Below, in pieces: positions 1 to 11,267 of a stretch of DNA of 64,000 bases. The first letter of the stretch is position 1, and the number at the start of each line of letters is the position of its first letter. The notes beneath the pieces are model-generated. The model saw nothing but the letters and a program-made list of their open reading frames with translations. It ran no database searches and was not told where the DNA came from. This DNA is from Tethya wilhelma. Its lineage: Eukaryota > Porifera > Demospongiae > Tethyida > Tethyidae. Position numbers and translations under genes: made by a program. The stretch spans positions 41,375 to 105,374 of the forward strand of contig CAXIPT010000038.1 of NCBI GenBank assembly GCA_964030475.1, written 5' to 3'.

Positions 1-32
<32 letters not shown>
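1..32. repeat. (CA)n microsatellite
   Basis: Uninterrupted CA dinucleotide run at the very start of the window; it probably continues upstream. Confidence 0.95.
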
Positions 33-36
<4 letters not shown>

Positions 37-84
37 TACCTTCAACATGGCCCATGTGCAATATAGCTACAGATACAACATGAA

Positions 85-832
85 AAGGCACCAAGGTGCT
101 TAACCCTTGGTGCCATACCAATACAATACATTGTCACACATGACAATCTAGCTTCCAGTACAATGAACAGTGGATCTAGCAAAGGATACTAGCTACAATT
201 ACTATTTTAACCACGAGGATGGATGCCAGGAGGCAGCCTGACCAGCTACACAGAGAATATTTGGTCACTAATAATGATCTGATTATCTAAATGTTAACTG
301 CAAAGATATAGTTAGAGTACTAGCACTGTACTATATAGCTGGCAAGTTCACATATAAACATGACTCACTCAGTGATTGTTCATCAGCCTATCATCAGCTC
401 TATCGTGCCTTGGATTCATTAAAAACATGCTTATAATATGCCAAAACAGCATGATTAATAAGAGTATAGTATCATTGCGTGTTAAATTTACCTACAAAGT
501 AAGTTAGTTGCTCCTCGAATAAAAACTAGGCTATTCTAAATAACGCACACTAAAAAAGGAGCGTGATTAGCAGGTGTGGCCTCGAAGCTCAGAGAGGCTG
601 AAAAGCCTCAGATCTCAGGAACTACAAGGTTTTGTTGAATGTTACGTGTAATTTTTTTAGATAATATGGATTATTGTACCTTGGTGTACCATGTGCCGCT
701 TTTGCAGACTGGGCCTTCCGTTCTTGAGATATAGAGTGCAGAAAAAAATCTGTCAGACAGACAGACAGACAGACAGACATACAAAACGACTACCGTAACC
801 CTTGCTGCGCATGCGCGCGCCAAGGGTTAATA
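85..832. repeat. non-autonomous dispersed repeat, TTAACCCTTGG ends
   Basis: The left side carries TTAACCCTTGG near 99 and the right side ends with CCAAGGGTTAA near 821-831, an inverted pair. A (CAGA)n run lies at about 751-779. The right part (auto-complementary GCGCATGCGCGCGCC before the end) resembles the segment near 27250-27425, which also has an 'aaactacaa' block, a CA/CAGA run and an end like CATGCGCCGAGGCTTAA. No coding frame is seen. Probably a MITE or similar element; its exact ends are uncertain. Confidence 0.45.
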
Positions 833-1345
833 TTTAGATAGATACTGATACACACAAAATACATAATTTCAAAAGTACACAAACTCATATTATTGGTGCT
901 AAAAAGTAGACTGAATTCTAAATAAAGTATAGCTATTTGATTATATGCCTACAACGGTGTTTTGTCTTTCTTTAAAATACACCAGAAAATGCTTTAAACT
1001 TAAAATTTTCACATTAAGAAACAGAGAATAAAAAATACACACTGTACAGCTTGAAATTCAGTTGTACTGTAACATCAAAGAAACAACATTTCTAAGTCTT
1101 ACATGGTCTGCTGGTTTGGTAGACCACAGCCAATCTCCCTCTATATCCAGCCAGTGTTATTACCCTCCCGGGCACGCTCAGTAGGTAACATTGAACACCA
1201 CCTATTGTGAATATACGAAAATCTCCTTTATTGGTTGTTATGGCAATGCAACCGTTACTGATGGCAATAGATTGGGTTGATTCTTTTGAGGGCAGTGAAA
1301 GAGTCCAATCCTTGCAAGAGCTGAAGTGAACACAGCACGGTGAAG

Positions 1346-1350
<5 letters not shown>

Positions 1351-1384
<34 letters not shown>

Positions 1385-1386
1385 TG
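1351..1386. repeat. (TG)n microsatellite
   Basis: TG dinucleotide run with one TA interruption near 1378. Confidence 0.9.
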
Positions 1387-2187
1387 CTGGCTCTATTCTT
1401 TTGCAGTTGTCATCTTCTCAGTGGCTAGTGCTGTTACTGTATGTGCCAAAATGTGTGTGTGTGTTAAGACATGATAAATTTACAGCCTTGTACCCAGGCC
1501 TTAATTCCTCCAAAATTCTGCATTGTTTTGCTTAAAAATACATTATTGGAGAACACCAAAAAATTAAAGAAAAAAATGTTGTATGCATCAGAGGCCATAT
1601 ATAGATACTGACTTCTTGGAAAGTTTAATATGTAGTCATTGTGGTGATATTGATGTAAGAAGTCTAGGTTCCTTTATGTATAGTTTTACTAGTGATATGC
1701 ACACATTTTAACCACATGGAAGGTTTGGTTGATTATTAAAGGACATTTCAATGGAAGCCTGTAATTTTCACATACTGTAGCGGTAGTGTGGTCATAATCA
1801 CATTACCTTGCACTGCTTCCCTAGGCCAGAATCCCTGCAGCTGTAAATAAATTTTAACTCAAAAAATTTATAACAATTATACTACATAGCTGCTACCTAT
1901 ATTATTAGTAGTATATATATGGACTCAATACTGGTCGTCGTTGAGAAATTACATTGGTACTGATTAAAGTTTAAATTCTCACAATCAATAAGAGAGAAGG
2001 AATCTTAAAGTGACACATCTATAGCAGCAGCTAGTATACCAAGGCAGGCACGCTACACTGAGTCAACAGATTGCTAGGTCGTGATCGATCACTGACTTGC
2101 TGTGGAAGCATTTTTAGAAAACACATCCTGGACCAACCATTGAGAGAAACTCACAACTGATAGGGAACAAAACAAAGGTATAATTAT

Positions 2188-2190
<3 letters not shown>

Positions 2191-2229
<39 letters not shown>

Positions 2230-2242
2230 TAATAATAATAAT
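2191..2242. repeat. (TAA)n microsatellite
   Basis: Run of about 15 TAA/ATA units with a few slips. Confidence 0.9.
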
Positions 2243-3062
2243 ATTATAAGGATAATAATTTAACTTTTAATATTATAATAGTTAATTTAAAAATACATAC
2301 AACTACAGATTGCTAAATGTCTGTATATCAGTATCATTAAGGCATTTGATTTTAAATTGGTGTTTTAACAGTCCAAAGGTACTAGGTTAGAGGTTAGAAT
2401 TTCACAAAACCATGCTGGCTGGCACTGAGTCAGGCGTGGAATAATCTGCTTGGTAGTAGTATACTATAACCTTAGTGCCAGGACCTTGTTGCATGCATAC
2501 TGAAGTTTTCGGTACGGAACAATTAAGTTTCAAGTATAGACATCATGCACGTATACTACTGACACCACAGCAACAGTATTAGTTACCATTATATTATAAT
2601 TATACACTATATGACCACATGCAACTATACACATGCTAGGAGACTGCTTGGGTCAACTGATATAATTTATATATCCTGACAGAGAGCTCATCTGCTCCTA
2701 TCCTGTTATATATTACACTCCACTGGGGACTCACCTGAATACAGAAGAGTTTCAAGTGTAAGTTATTGAAATTAAAGTACAAAATTAATTAAGTAATCTA
2801 TCCAAAAATTAACAATGCTAACTTAAACGTTGGCAATGTTGCGCTATATATGCTATATCATATAATTATTCAGATGAACTGAAATTATACATTATAAATT
2901 TTTTCTATAAATATACACATTTTTTCAATTCAATTGTACTATATACATAATATTATACTAAGTTTACACTATAATATAATATAATTATATAACCGTATCA
3001 CACACGCACACATTATAAATATTATAATAGTGTGGACATATATATTACAAGACTAAACTAAA

Positions 3063-6000
3063 ATGGCATTTCAGCAGTTGACTATCTTACTAGCCACTTT
3101 AGTTGTTTCCTTAGTGTCAGCTCAAACATATCATATCCTACCAGACCACACCCACTGTCCCACTGAGACCACAGACCACAGCCCTTCCTTGGTTGAGAAT
3201 TGCCTGACTCTATCTCAATATGCCCAGTCCCCAGCTACTGCCATTGACTGCAATATTACCCTGATCTTTGAGCCTGGTCATCACACTCTTGATTCTCGTC
3301 TTCAGATACAAAATGTCATCAATCTGGTCTTACGAGTTGCACCTACAAACTCCACCAGTAGTTCAGTTGCTATGGTTACATGTACAAATAGGGCAGGCTT
3401 TGATTTTGCCACAATATCTGAGGTCAGTGTTAGTGGTCTAGAGTTCAGTGGCTGCCGGGAGAACTCTGTGAGATCAGTACACCAACTGAGGATGGAGGAC
3501 TGTAGATTTCAAGATGGACACGGAATGGAATTGAGGAAGGTCAGGAGTACAACTTTTGAGAAGAGCTCTTTCATCTCTCTCGCTGCATTTAGAGTGGTTA
3601 AAGATCCATCGAGACCATGTACACCATCAGGAGGGGCCATTGTTGCCTTTAGTAGTGATATTAATGTTACTGAATGTCTCTTTGAGGAAAATAGAGCTGA
3701 TGATGGTCAATATGGTGATGGTGGTGCAATATGGACAAACAGTGGTAGTATTAGTATACATAGTAGTGATTTCAGTAACAACACAGCAGTTAGTAATGGT
3801 GGTGCAATAAGGACATTCAGTGGTAGCGTTAGCATACATGATAGTAATTTCAGTAGCAACACAGCAGGATGGGGTGGTGCAATATGGACACACAGTGGTA
3901 GTATTAGCATACATGGTAGTGATTTCAGTAGCAACACAGCTATTAATGGTAGTGCAATATGGTCATTCAGTGGTAGCATTAGCATACATGGTAGTGATTT
4001 CAGTAGCAACACAGCAGAGTTGGGTGGTGCAATATGGACACACAGTGGTAGTAGTATTAGCATACATGGTAGTGATTTCAGTAACAACACAGCAGTTAGT
4101 AATGGTGGTGCAATAAGGACATTCAGTGGTAGCGTTAGCATACATGATAGTAATTTCAATAGCAACACAGCAGGATGGGGTGGTGCAATATGGACACACA
4201 GTGGTAATATTAGCATACATGGTAGTCATTTCAGTAGCAACACAGGTAGTGCAATATGGACAAGCAGGGGTAATATTAGGATACATGGTAGTGATTTCAG
4301 TAGCAACACAGAAGGGTGGGATGGCGCAATATGGACACACAGTGGTAGTATTAGCATACATAGTGATTTCAGTAAAATCACAGCAGTTAGTAATGGTGGT
4401 GCAATAAGGACATTCAGTGGTAGTGTTAGGATACATGATAGTAATTTCAGTAGCAACACAGCAGGGTGGGGTGGTGCAATATGGACACACAATGGAAGTA
4501 TTAGCATACATGGTAGTGATTTCAATAGCAACACAGCTAGTAATGGTAGTGCAATATGGACAAGCAGGGGTAGTATTAGCATACATGGTAGTGATTTCAG
4601 TAGCAACACAGCAGGTATTCGTGGTGGTGCAATAAGGACATTCACGGGTAGTATTATCATACATAATAGTGATTTCAGTAACAACACAGCAGGGTGGGAT
4701 GGTGCAATAAGGACAGACAGTGGTAGTATTAGCATACATGATAGTGATTTCACTAACAACGTAGCAATTAATGGTAGTGGAGGTGCAATATGGACAGACA
4801 GTGGTAGTATTAGCATACATGGTTGTAATTTCAGTAGCAATACAGCAGATGATGGTGGTGGTGCTATGTGGACAGGCAGTGGTAGTATTAGCATACATGA
4901 CAGTGTCTTCATTAGAAACACAGCAGACTCTCTTGGTGGTGCAATAAGGACATGGAGTGGTAATATTAATATACACAGTACATGTAATTTCACTAACAAC
5001 AGAGCAGATGCAGATGGTGGTGCAATATTGACAGACAGTGGCAGAATTATGATAAATGGCAGTACTTTTAGCAACAATAATGTAGCTACTGATGGTGGTG
5101 CAATATGGACGAAGAATGGTAACATTAGCATCCAAGATAGTTACTTACAAAACAACACAGCAGATAGAGATGGCGGTGCAATATGGACCGATAGTGGGAA
5201 CCTTGATGTACATGATAGTGTGTTTAGCAACAACAACGTAGGTACTGATGGAGGGGCAATATGGACAGACAGTGGTAGTATCAAAATACATGGTAGTAAC
5301 TTCAGTAGTAACACAGCAGGTAATGGTGGTGCAATAGAGACCAACAGTGGTTGTATTGTCATACATGGTAGTAATTTCAGTAGCAACACAGCTAGCTCAG
5401 GTGGTGTACTAAGGACAGACAGTTGTGAAGTTTCAATACACGATAGTGTCTTTATCAGAAACACAGCCCTCAATGATGGTGGTGTACTGTTCCTTGGTAG
5501 TGCTACTGATAGTGTCAATGAAATCAACAACAGTACCTTCAACCATAACCATGCAGCTAACCAAGGTGGTGCAATTCATGTCCAGTCCAGAAACATTAGT
5601 TTGAATGGTCTCCTTCAAATCACAAACAATTCAGCGTTGTTTGGTGGAGGGTTGTATGCTAACCAGAGTGAGCTGAATTTTGAAGGTAACATATCTATTT
5701 CAGAGAACTTTGCTACAACAATGGGAGGAGGAATCTATGCAAGAGGCTCAACAATAAGACTGACTGGAGGACAACTTGACTTTATTGAGAACAGAGCTGA
5801 GGAAGGAGGTGGAATTTGTTTGGAATCAGATGCTAAACTTCATTTGATAAAGTCTATACCAGAGTGTTACAGTGCTCATTATAATCCTCATTGCATGCAG
5901 CAATCAATGTCAAGTCTTAGACTGTACTTTACAAACAACTCAGCTGAATATGGTGGAGCACTGTATATCTCTGATGATACTTTTGAGAGAAATGAATGCT

Positions 6001-8549
6001 TTTTCCAAGACCTAGCCTCCCATAATGTGAGCTACCCTGACCTAATTGTTCAAAATACATTCTTTGCTAATAACTCTGCTAATAAATTAGGTGCATCAAT
6101 ATTTGGAGGTCTGTTAGACAGGTGTACAGTCAGTCCTAGGGCACAGGTGTTCAACAACTACCAGAACACCTCTATTAATGCAACATCATACTTAACACAA
6201 ATTACAAACCTCAGCACCAATGCTATTCTACAGTCAGAGATATCATCAGAACCAGTTCGTGTGTGCTTATGTACAAACAACCAACCAGATTGTGACAGTC
6301 CTTCAATAACATATACATTCTATAGAACATCTAAATTGTCAAGAAGTTTCAACATATCAGTAATTGCTGTGGACCAAGTCAGAAATCCTCTTCCATCTTC
6401 TGTGAGAGCATTGTCTTCAAACCTTCATGGACTTGGAGAAGGAGAGGAAGTACAAAACACAACTTCAAACTGTACACAGTTGAACTTCACTATATCATTC
6501 CCCCGTGATTCAGAAAACTTGCAGCTAGTATTGAACCAGGAATATCATGATTCGGAATTGAACTATGGAATAAACATCAATATGACGTTTACTCTGTGCA
6601 CTTGTCCAATTGGTTTCATTGCAAAAGAAATGGTTACTGTATACACTTGCGACTGTGAATGTGACCCTTGCCTCACTGACTACATAACTGAATGTTCTGT
6701 TAGTAACTCATCAGTGAAAAGAAGCAAAAATTTCTGGATAAGTTACATCAATAAATCCATTCATGACCTTGGTGGTTACCAAAACAAAACTCAGTGTCCC
6801 TACTTAACTTATCCTATTTGTCCATTTGACTACTGCCATCCATCTAGCTCCTCAGTCTGGATTAACCTCAACACACCCAATGGTTCTGATGTACAGTGTG
6901 CTTTCAGTCGTAGTGGCAAGCTTTGTGGGTCTTGTAAGGATGGTCTAAGTCTCTCTCTTGGTAGTTCACGTTGCTTGTCTTGCTCAAATAACTGGCTAGC
7001 TTTATTCATTGTCTTTGCTATAGCTGGGGTAGTACTAGTTGCTTTTCTCTTGATTTTTAATTTGACAGTAGCTGTTGGAACAATCAACGGACTCATATTG
7101 TATGCCAACATCCTCACAACAAATCGTGCCACTTTCTTTCCATTTCAATCTCCCAATTTCTTCACCATCTTCATTGCATGGCTCAACCTAGACTTTGGCT
7201 TTGTGACCTGCTTCTTTGATGGACTGGACGGCTACGTCAAAGAATGGCTTCAGCTTGCTTTCCCAATTTACATCATATTCTTGGTTACCATGGTGATCAT
7301 TGGCTGTGAATACTCTACAAGAATTGCTAGACTCTTTACTGGAACAAATCCAGTGGCAACACTAGCTACTCTCATTCTACTCTCTTATGCCAAAAGCCTT
7401 CGTGTCATCATAGCTGCATTCTCTTCAGCAACACTTGATCATCCGGATGGTCAACAAGAGATAGTGTGGCTGACTGATGCAAATGTACATTTCTTAAAAG
7501 GGAAACATATTCCTCTGTTTCTAGTAGCTCTTCTTATTCTCCTGGTGGGCATTGTATACACTTCTTTCCTCTTCTCTTATCAGTGGCTTCTGCGTTGCCC
7601 AAATAGGATGATAAAACTACTCAAGAATGCAAGGTTTTATCCCTTCATGGATGCTTATCTTGCTCCTTACAATATCAAACATCGCTACTGGACTGGACTA
7701 CTGCTGTTGATCCGTGCCTTCTTGTATGTCGTGGCTGCCCTCAATGTCAGTAGGGATCCTGGGAATAATCTTTTAGCAATCATTTGCACACTAGTTTCTC
7801 TTCTAACACTTAAGATCTTACTGCCAGGAAGAATCTACAAATCATGGCCACTGGATGCACTTGAACTATCATATATTTTCAACCTCATTCTCTTCTCTGC
7901 TGGCTCAATATATATCCTAGAAGCTGGTGTTGGAAATCAAGAGTCCCTAGCCTATGTTTCAACCAGTATTGCTTTCATCACCTTCCTAGCCATCTTGACC
8001 TATCACACGAATGCCTTTGTACTTCCAAGGAAAACACGAACCAAACTCAACACCTTCATCCTTAAAATAAAGCTACGACTCACCAAAGAAGAACCCACTG
8101 ATCATGAAATCATCCTAGTTCCTCGACCTGTGGTCACATACAGTGTGGTGGACCCTGTGCCAACTCAACAACAACTACTAGAGAATATGGAAAAGGCTAC
8201 AACAGCAGCAATTGCTGAAAGGGAGAGAGAAGCCATAGCAGTAGACAATGAGTTAGCCACTAACACAGAACCATCTTCGACTTCACTGGTGCCTGAACAA
8301 ACCTTAGATGAAAACAATTCACCAAACAAACAGAAAAAACAGATTAGCAAAACTGTGAAGGAGTTATCCGATGAAACTAGAATGGTCAAAGAGGAACAAC
8401 AAAAACCAACTCTAATTGAACTAAAGCAAATGCTCTCTTCATTTTCTTATAGTCATCTCGATTCTTACACCAGAGACAGTGACAAGTTTGGAATGGAGAG
8501 GGAAACTGAAATCAACGACTTTATTGACATAGCTGACTATAGTACGTGA
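3063..8549 (+). CDS. secreted beta-helix repeat protein with multi-pass membrane C-terminus (POMP/Pmp-like)
   Basis: An intronless 1828-aa frame. The start has good context (aaaATGG) and is followed by a signal peptide (about residues 1-20, cut before QTYH). After a unique extracellular domain (21-190) come about 30 copies of a 22-23-residue unit of the type GGAIWT.SGSISIHGSDFSSNTA (about 190-965). These have the GGA[I/L] and FxxN signatures known from chlamydial polymorphic outer membrane proteins, which fold as right-handed parallel beta-helices. A cysteine-rich region with many N-glycosylation sequons follows, including a C..CxxC-rich block at about 1278-1309. Then come roughly seven to nine hydrophobic helices (1309-1650) and a cytoplasmic tail rich in Glu and Lys (1651-1828). 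An AATAAA lies at 8955-8960. A damaged paralogue sits at 39953-47937 on the same strand. The predicted role as a cell-surface adhesin or receptor is inference. The membrane part resembles TRP-type multipass regions only in general layout. Confidence 0.9.
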   Translation: MAFQQLTILLATLVVSLVSAQTYHILPDHTHCPTETTDHSPSLVENCLTLSQYAQSPATAIDCNITLIFEPGHHTLDSRLQIQNVINLVLRVAPTNSTSSSVAMVTCTNRAGFDFATISEVSVSGLEFSGCRENSVRSVHQLRMEDCRFQDGHGMELRKVRSTTFEKSSFISLAAFRVVKDPSRPCTPSGGAIVAFSSDINVTECLFEENRADDGQYGDGGAIWTNSGSISIHSSDFSNNTAVSNGGAIRTFSGSVSIHDSNFSSNTAGWGGAIWTHSGSISIHGSDFSSNTAINGSAIWSFSGSISIHGSDFSSNTAELGGAIWTHSGSSISIHGSDFSNNTAVSNGGAIRTFSGSVSIHDSNFNSNTAGWGGAIWTHSGNISIHGSHFSSNTGSAIWTSRGNIRIHGSDFSSNTEGWDGAIWTHSGSISIHSDFSKITAVSNGGAIRTFSGSVRIHDSNFSSNTAGWGGAIWTHNGSISIHGSDFNSNTASNGSAIWTSRGSISIHGSDFSSNTAGIRGGAIRTFTGSIIIHNSDFSNNTAGWDGAIRTDSGSISIHDSDFTNNVAINGSGGAIWTDSGSISIHGCNFSSNTADDGGGAMWTGSGSISIHDSVFIRNTADSLGGAIRTWSGNINIHSTCNFTNNRADADGGAILTDSGRIMINGSTFSNNNVATDGGAIWTKNGNISIQDSYLQNNTADRDGGAIWTDSGNLDVHDSVFSNNNVGTDGGAIWTDSGSIKIHGSNFSSNTAGNGGAIETNSGCIVIHGSNFSSNTASSGGVLRTDSCEVSIHDSVFIRNTALNDGGVLFLGSATDSVNEINNSTFNHNHAANQGGAIHVQSRNISLNGLLQITNNSALFGGGLYANQSELNFEGNISISENFATTMGGGIYARGSTIRLTGGQLDFIENRAEEGGGICLESDAKLHLIKSIPECYSAHYNPHCMQQSMSSLRLYFTNNSAEYGGALYISDDTFERNECFFQDLASHNVSYPDLIVQNTFFANNSANKLGASIFGGLLDRCTVSPRAQVFNNYQNTSINATSYLTQITNLSTNAILQSEISSEPVRVCLCTNNQPDCDSPSITYTFYRTSKLSRSFNISVIAVDQVRNPLPSSVRALSSNLHGLGEGEEVQNTTSNCTQLNFTISFPRDSENLQLVLNQEYHDSELNYGININMTFTLCTCPIGFIAKEMVTVYTCDCECDPCLTDYITECSVSNSSVKRSKNFWISYINKSIHDLGGYQNKTQCPYLTYPICPFDYCHPSSSSVWINLNTPNGSDVQCAFSRSGKLCGSCKDGLSLSLGSSRCLSCSNNWLALFIVFAIAGVVLVAFLLIFNLTVAVGTINGLILYANILTTNRATFFPFQSPNFFTIFIAWLNLDFGFVTCFFDGLDGYVKEWLQLAFPIYIIFLVTMVIIGCEYSTRIARLFTGTNPVATLATLILLSYAKSLRVIIAAFSSATLDHPDGQQEIVWLTDANVHFLKGKHIPLFLVALLILLVGIVYTSFLFSYQWLLRCPNRMIKLLKNARFYPFMDAYLAPYNIKHRYWTGLLLLIRAFLYVVAALNVSRDPGNNLLAIICTLVSLLTLKILLPGRIYKSWPLDALELSYIFNLILFSAGSIYILEAGVGNQESLAYVSTSIAFITFLAILTYHTNAFVLPRKTRTKLNTFILKIKLRLTKEEPTDHEIILVPRPVVTYSVVDPVPTQQQLLENMEKATTAAIAEREREAIAVDNELATNTEPSSTSLVPEQTLDENNSPNKQKKQISKTVKELSDETRMVKEEQQKPTLIELKQMLSSFSYSHLDSYTRDSDKFGMERETEINDFIDIADYST
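3700..5460 (+). repeat. coding tandem repeat array, 66-69 bp units with ~300-bp higher-order units
   Basis: The beta-helix units are highly similar at DNA level here. A block beginning CAGCAGTTAGTAATGGTGG recurs at 3784, 4090 and 4381 (spacings 306 and 291), so groups of four to five units were duplicated together. Because the units stay open in other frames, long antisense shadow frames appear across this region. Confidence 0.85.
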
Positions 8550-10532
8550 CACTTTCAACACACAGTCACACACACTACTTTCTGTTCTCATAATAGTAAC
8601 TGTTGTAGTCATTACTGTTCTATTACAATTATGTTAATGTTTGCATTTTGTTTCTCATTGTCTCAACTATTTGTTTCATGTCAATGTGTCTTGTGGTTAG
8701 GTTTTGCTATTGTTGTTGTATTCAAACCTGTTTGTGTGTCTCTTCATATGTGTGAGTCTATTTGTCTGTGTCTTGTTTGTATTCAGTTTCAGTATAAATG
8801 TTTGTTGTCATTCTTTCTCTCAATGACTCACTGCTATTATGTTTTGACAGTCTATACTCTCTTTTGCTTTGTTATATGTCTAAGTGTTGTCTCTTCAGTT
8901 ACTAAACTATTTACCTGTAAATGTATCTTATGAACACACACACATGTAAGAAAAAATAAAAAAAAAAAGAACAGAAAAAAACAAAAAAGAAAAACTAAAA
9001 AAACAACCAAAAAATCTGAAAAAAATTAGAAAAAAAAAGGCCATACACACACCTCTCCAATTAAGCAATTGTTTTTTTCTGTCAACTTCTAAACTTAAAC
9101 CACATACACTTTCAATATTCATTCAGTTTCATCTATCTTGTGTAAATGTTCTGGATTGTATTTGAACTTCAATGTCATTAGTCCATATCAGTGTATCATC
9201 ACACACATCACACATGAACACAATAATTATAACTTTGGCTGTACACATCATATATGTTGCTGTATTTTGTCTCCTTGTTTTAATTTCATACAATTTCTGA
9301 CCAACTGATACACACACACACTTCAATGTACTACTACGTCACATATACCTTTTCAATTTTGACCATTTTACATTATTCTTTTACAAATTTAATTGTTTTT
9401 GTATCCCTAACCATTGTTGGAGGAACTCTATCAACCATTCAATACAAGCCTTCACAATAGTTATAAGATTCAAAGTACATGGTACAGTACCACAGTAGGT
9501 CAAGACCACAGACTGACAGGGAGGCAAAGAAACATCTCTTCACTAACAATCCAACCATTGAAGCTATAATGATACTGAGAAGAAAAGAATGTCACATCTG
9601 ATTAATTAAAATATTGAAAGAGAAACTCAGAAATTAACAGAGAGACTTTGAAACTGAAAGAGAACATTAATTGGAACACTAATGCCAGTCTCCACTAATC
9701 AACATCAACCTCACAGTACTTAGAACAAACTTTAATGCATCATTGAAATGGTTTGTCCTATACTTTCTCCATGTGCCTCCAAGGACTAAAGGATCACCAT
9801 AACTCACACCAGCCTATTCAGTAACCTCTTCTGAGAACATGCAGCCTAACAATTTGTTATTCCTACATTTTCACACATCCAAGCAGTATTGATCAATGTA
9901 ATTAAGTTAACTCAGACCAACATCTTCAGGATCATCGATCACCTCTCCTGACAACTTATAAACTTTGTTATTAATTCCTTTTATTTGTACTAAAGAGAAA
10001 AATGTAATACTGCTGTTGCTTTTGTGCCCATTTATTAGTTAGTTTACATTATTGCTCAAGACTGTGGGTCTTCAAATACAAACAGACACTTATTATACTT
10101 TGTGCTACTTCTAAAATCATTATGCTTATTATATTAGTTAGTTAATCTTACTGTTAAAATTAATGCTACTTAAATATGAAAAGAACTTTTGTGATTGTTG
10201 CAAACATTATTTTATATATACCCTATTGTTTTGTGCTACATTTCAAACCCCCCTGTTTTTGAACACATAGAAATATGCTAATTTGTAAGTAGATAGCTAC
10301 AATGCTTTAGTTTGTACATATAGTTTGCTGTATATATAATTATTCAAAAAAAGTTCTTTCACTCTGAAACAATCTCAATATCTTGCATGAAATAGTATAG
10401 TTATATGTATAAGAATCATAAGGGCCATGATACATGCATGGTCATGGGCTAACCCAGCTAACATGATACAATGTACAACCCACCAGCTGCAGCTGCTACA
10501 TTAACCCTATCTCAGTCTAGGAAGGTTGTGTT
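8550..10532. other. 3' UTR and intergenic sequence
   Basis: Downstream of the stop at 8547-8549 lies a T-rich then A-rich stretch with AATAAA at 8955-8960, a plausible poly(A) signal. From about 9000 to 10530 no gene, RNA or clear repeat is recognised. Reading frames here are short and look random. Confidence 0.6.
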
Positions 10533-10746
10533 GAGCTGGGATTGGTATACCACTGCGAAGAGATCTTTAAAATGATATTATGTTTTATTTGCAGATTTAA
10601 ATTTTGACCAAAATCATAATAATAATAATCCTTTGGCCCATAATTATAGTGCAACTTTGGCAAAAATGACCATTTTCTAAATTCAATATAAATCATATCA
10701 TTTAAAAGATCTCTTCATGCTGATTGTAATGGTGCAAGTCCCAGCT
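10533..10746. repeat. small foldback element
   Basis: GAAGAGATCTTTAAAATGAT near 10557 is answered by its reverse complement ATCATTTAAAAGATCTCTTC near 10695-10717. Imperfect pairing (agctggga / tcccagct) extends outward on both sides. About 120 bases separate the arms. Non-coding. Confidence 0.6.
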
Positions 10747-10806
10747 TCTAATGACGAACTGTTGCTCTTTTAGAGCAGCTAGACAAAGTTTTGAACTCTT
10801 AGTATA

Positions 10807-11223
10807 GTATATACAAGTAGTAAAAATTTCAAAAAAATAAGTGCCATAGGAATGGGCAGTGTGGTAAAAAGCATTGGAAGGCATGTCTCAATTTCGGCAC
10901 ATGACTACTTCATTTTTGATTTATTCTTGATCCCTAATGTGGATTGTTGGTGTCATAAATGCAATGATCTGTACTACTATACTGGTACCATATCTTATTG
11001 TTGCATTGGTTCAAATCCTTACTCAATCAGTTGGATGCTGGCCAAGAATTGGGTATAAAAATGAAGTAGTCATGCGCACTGAAATTGAGACATGCCTTGT
11101 TCCAATGCTTTTTACCACACTGCCCATTCCTACACCACTTATTTCTTTGAAATATTTACTACTTGTTCATTCAAGTTTTTCAACACTACAGTGTGAAGAC
11201 TATCAGAGACTGGTTAGTCCCTA
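10807..11223. repeat. foldback repeat family A, copy 1
   Basis: The left arm (about 10807-10925) and right arm (about 11060-11170) are reverse complements over roughly 100 bases. Shared blocks include 'gtggtaaaaagcattgg' / 'ccaatgctttttaccac' and 'atgactacttcat' / 'atgaagtagtcat'. Related copies or fragments lie at about 24588, 36955, 38540, 50020 and 55249. Short frames inside it are products of the palindrome and not genes. Confidence 0.75.
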
Positions 11224-11267
11224 CAAAAAGCTTGAGTAGAAGCTGCAATTTCATTATGCTGGATGAG

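Larger units (their letters stand above)
833..3062. other. non-coding stretch upstream of the first membrane-protein gene
   Basis: No convincing reading frame. It contains a (TG)n run at about 1351-1386 and a (TAA)n run at about 2191-2242. The last 150 bases before the start codon at 3063 are very AT-rich with several TATA-like stretches (for example around 3012-3050), which could serve as a promoter, but no defined element can be assigned. Confidence 0.6.

Noticed and set aside
3963..5135. A 390-aa minus-strand frame and others antisense to the beta-helix array, with a regular CPYCTT repeat
   Set aside because: They mirror the repeat units of the plus-strand gene; periodic coding repeats leave antisense frames open. 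No signal, no homology expected, and they stop where the repeats end.
8631..8933. A 100-aa plus-strand frame rich in Cys, Phe and Val after the first gene
   Set aside because: T-rich 3' UTR sequence gives such hydrophobic frames by chance; no supporting motif.
11005..11030. tRNA B-box-like GGTTCAAATCC
   Set aside because: It lies in the loop of a foldback element without an A box at suitable distance or an acceptor stem.
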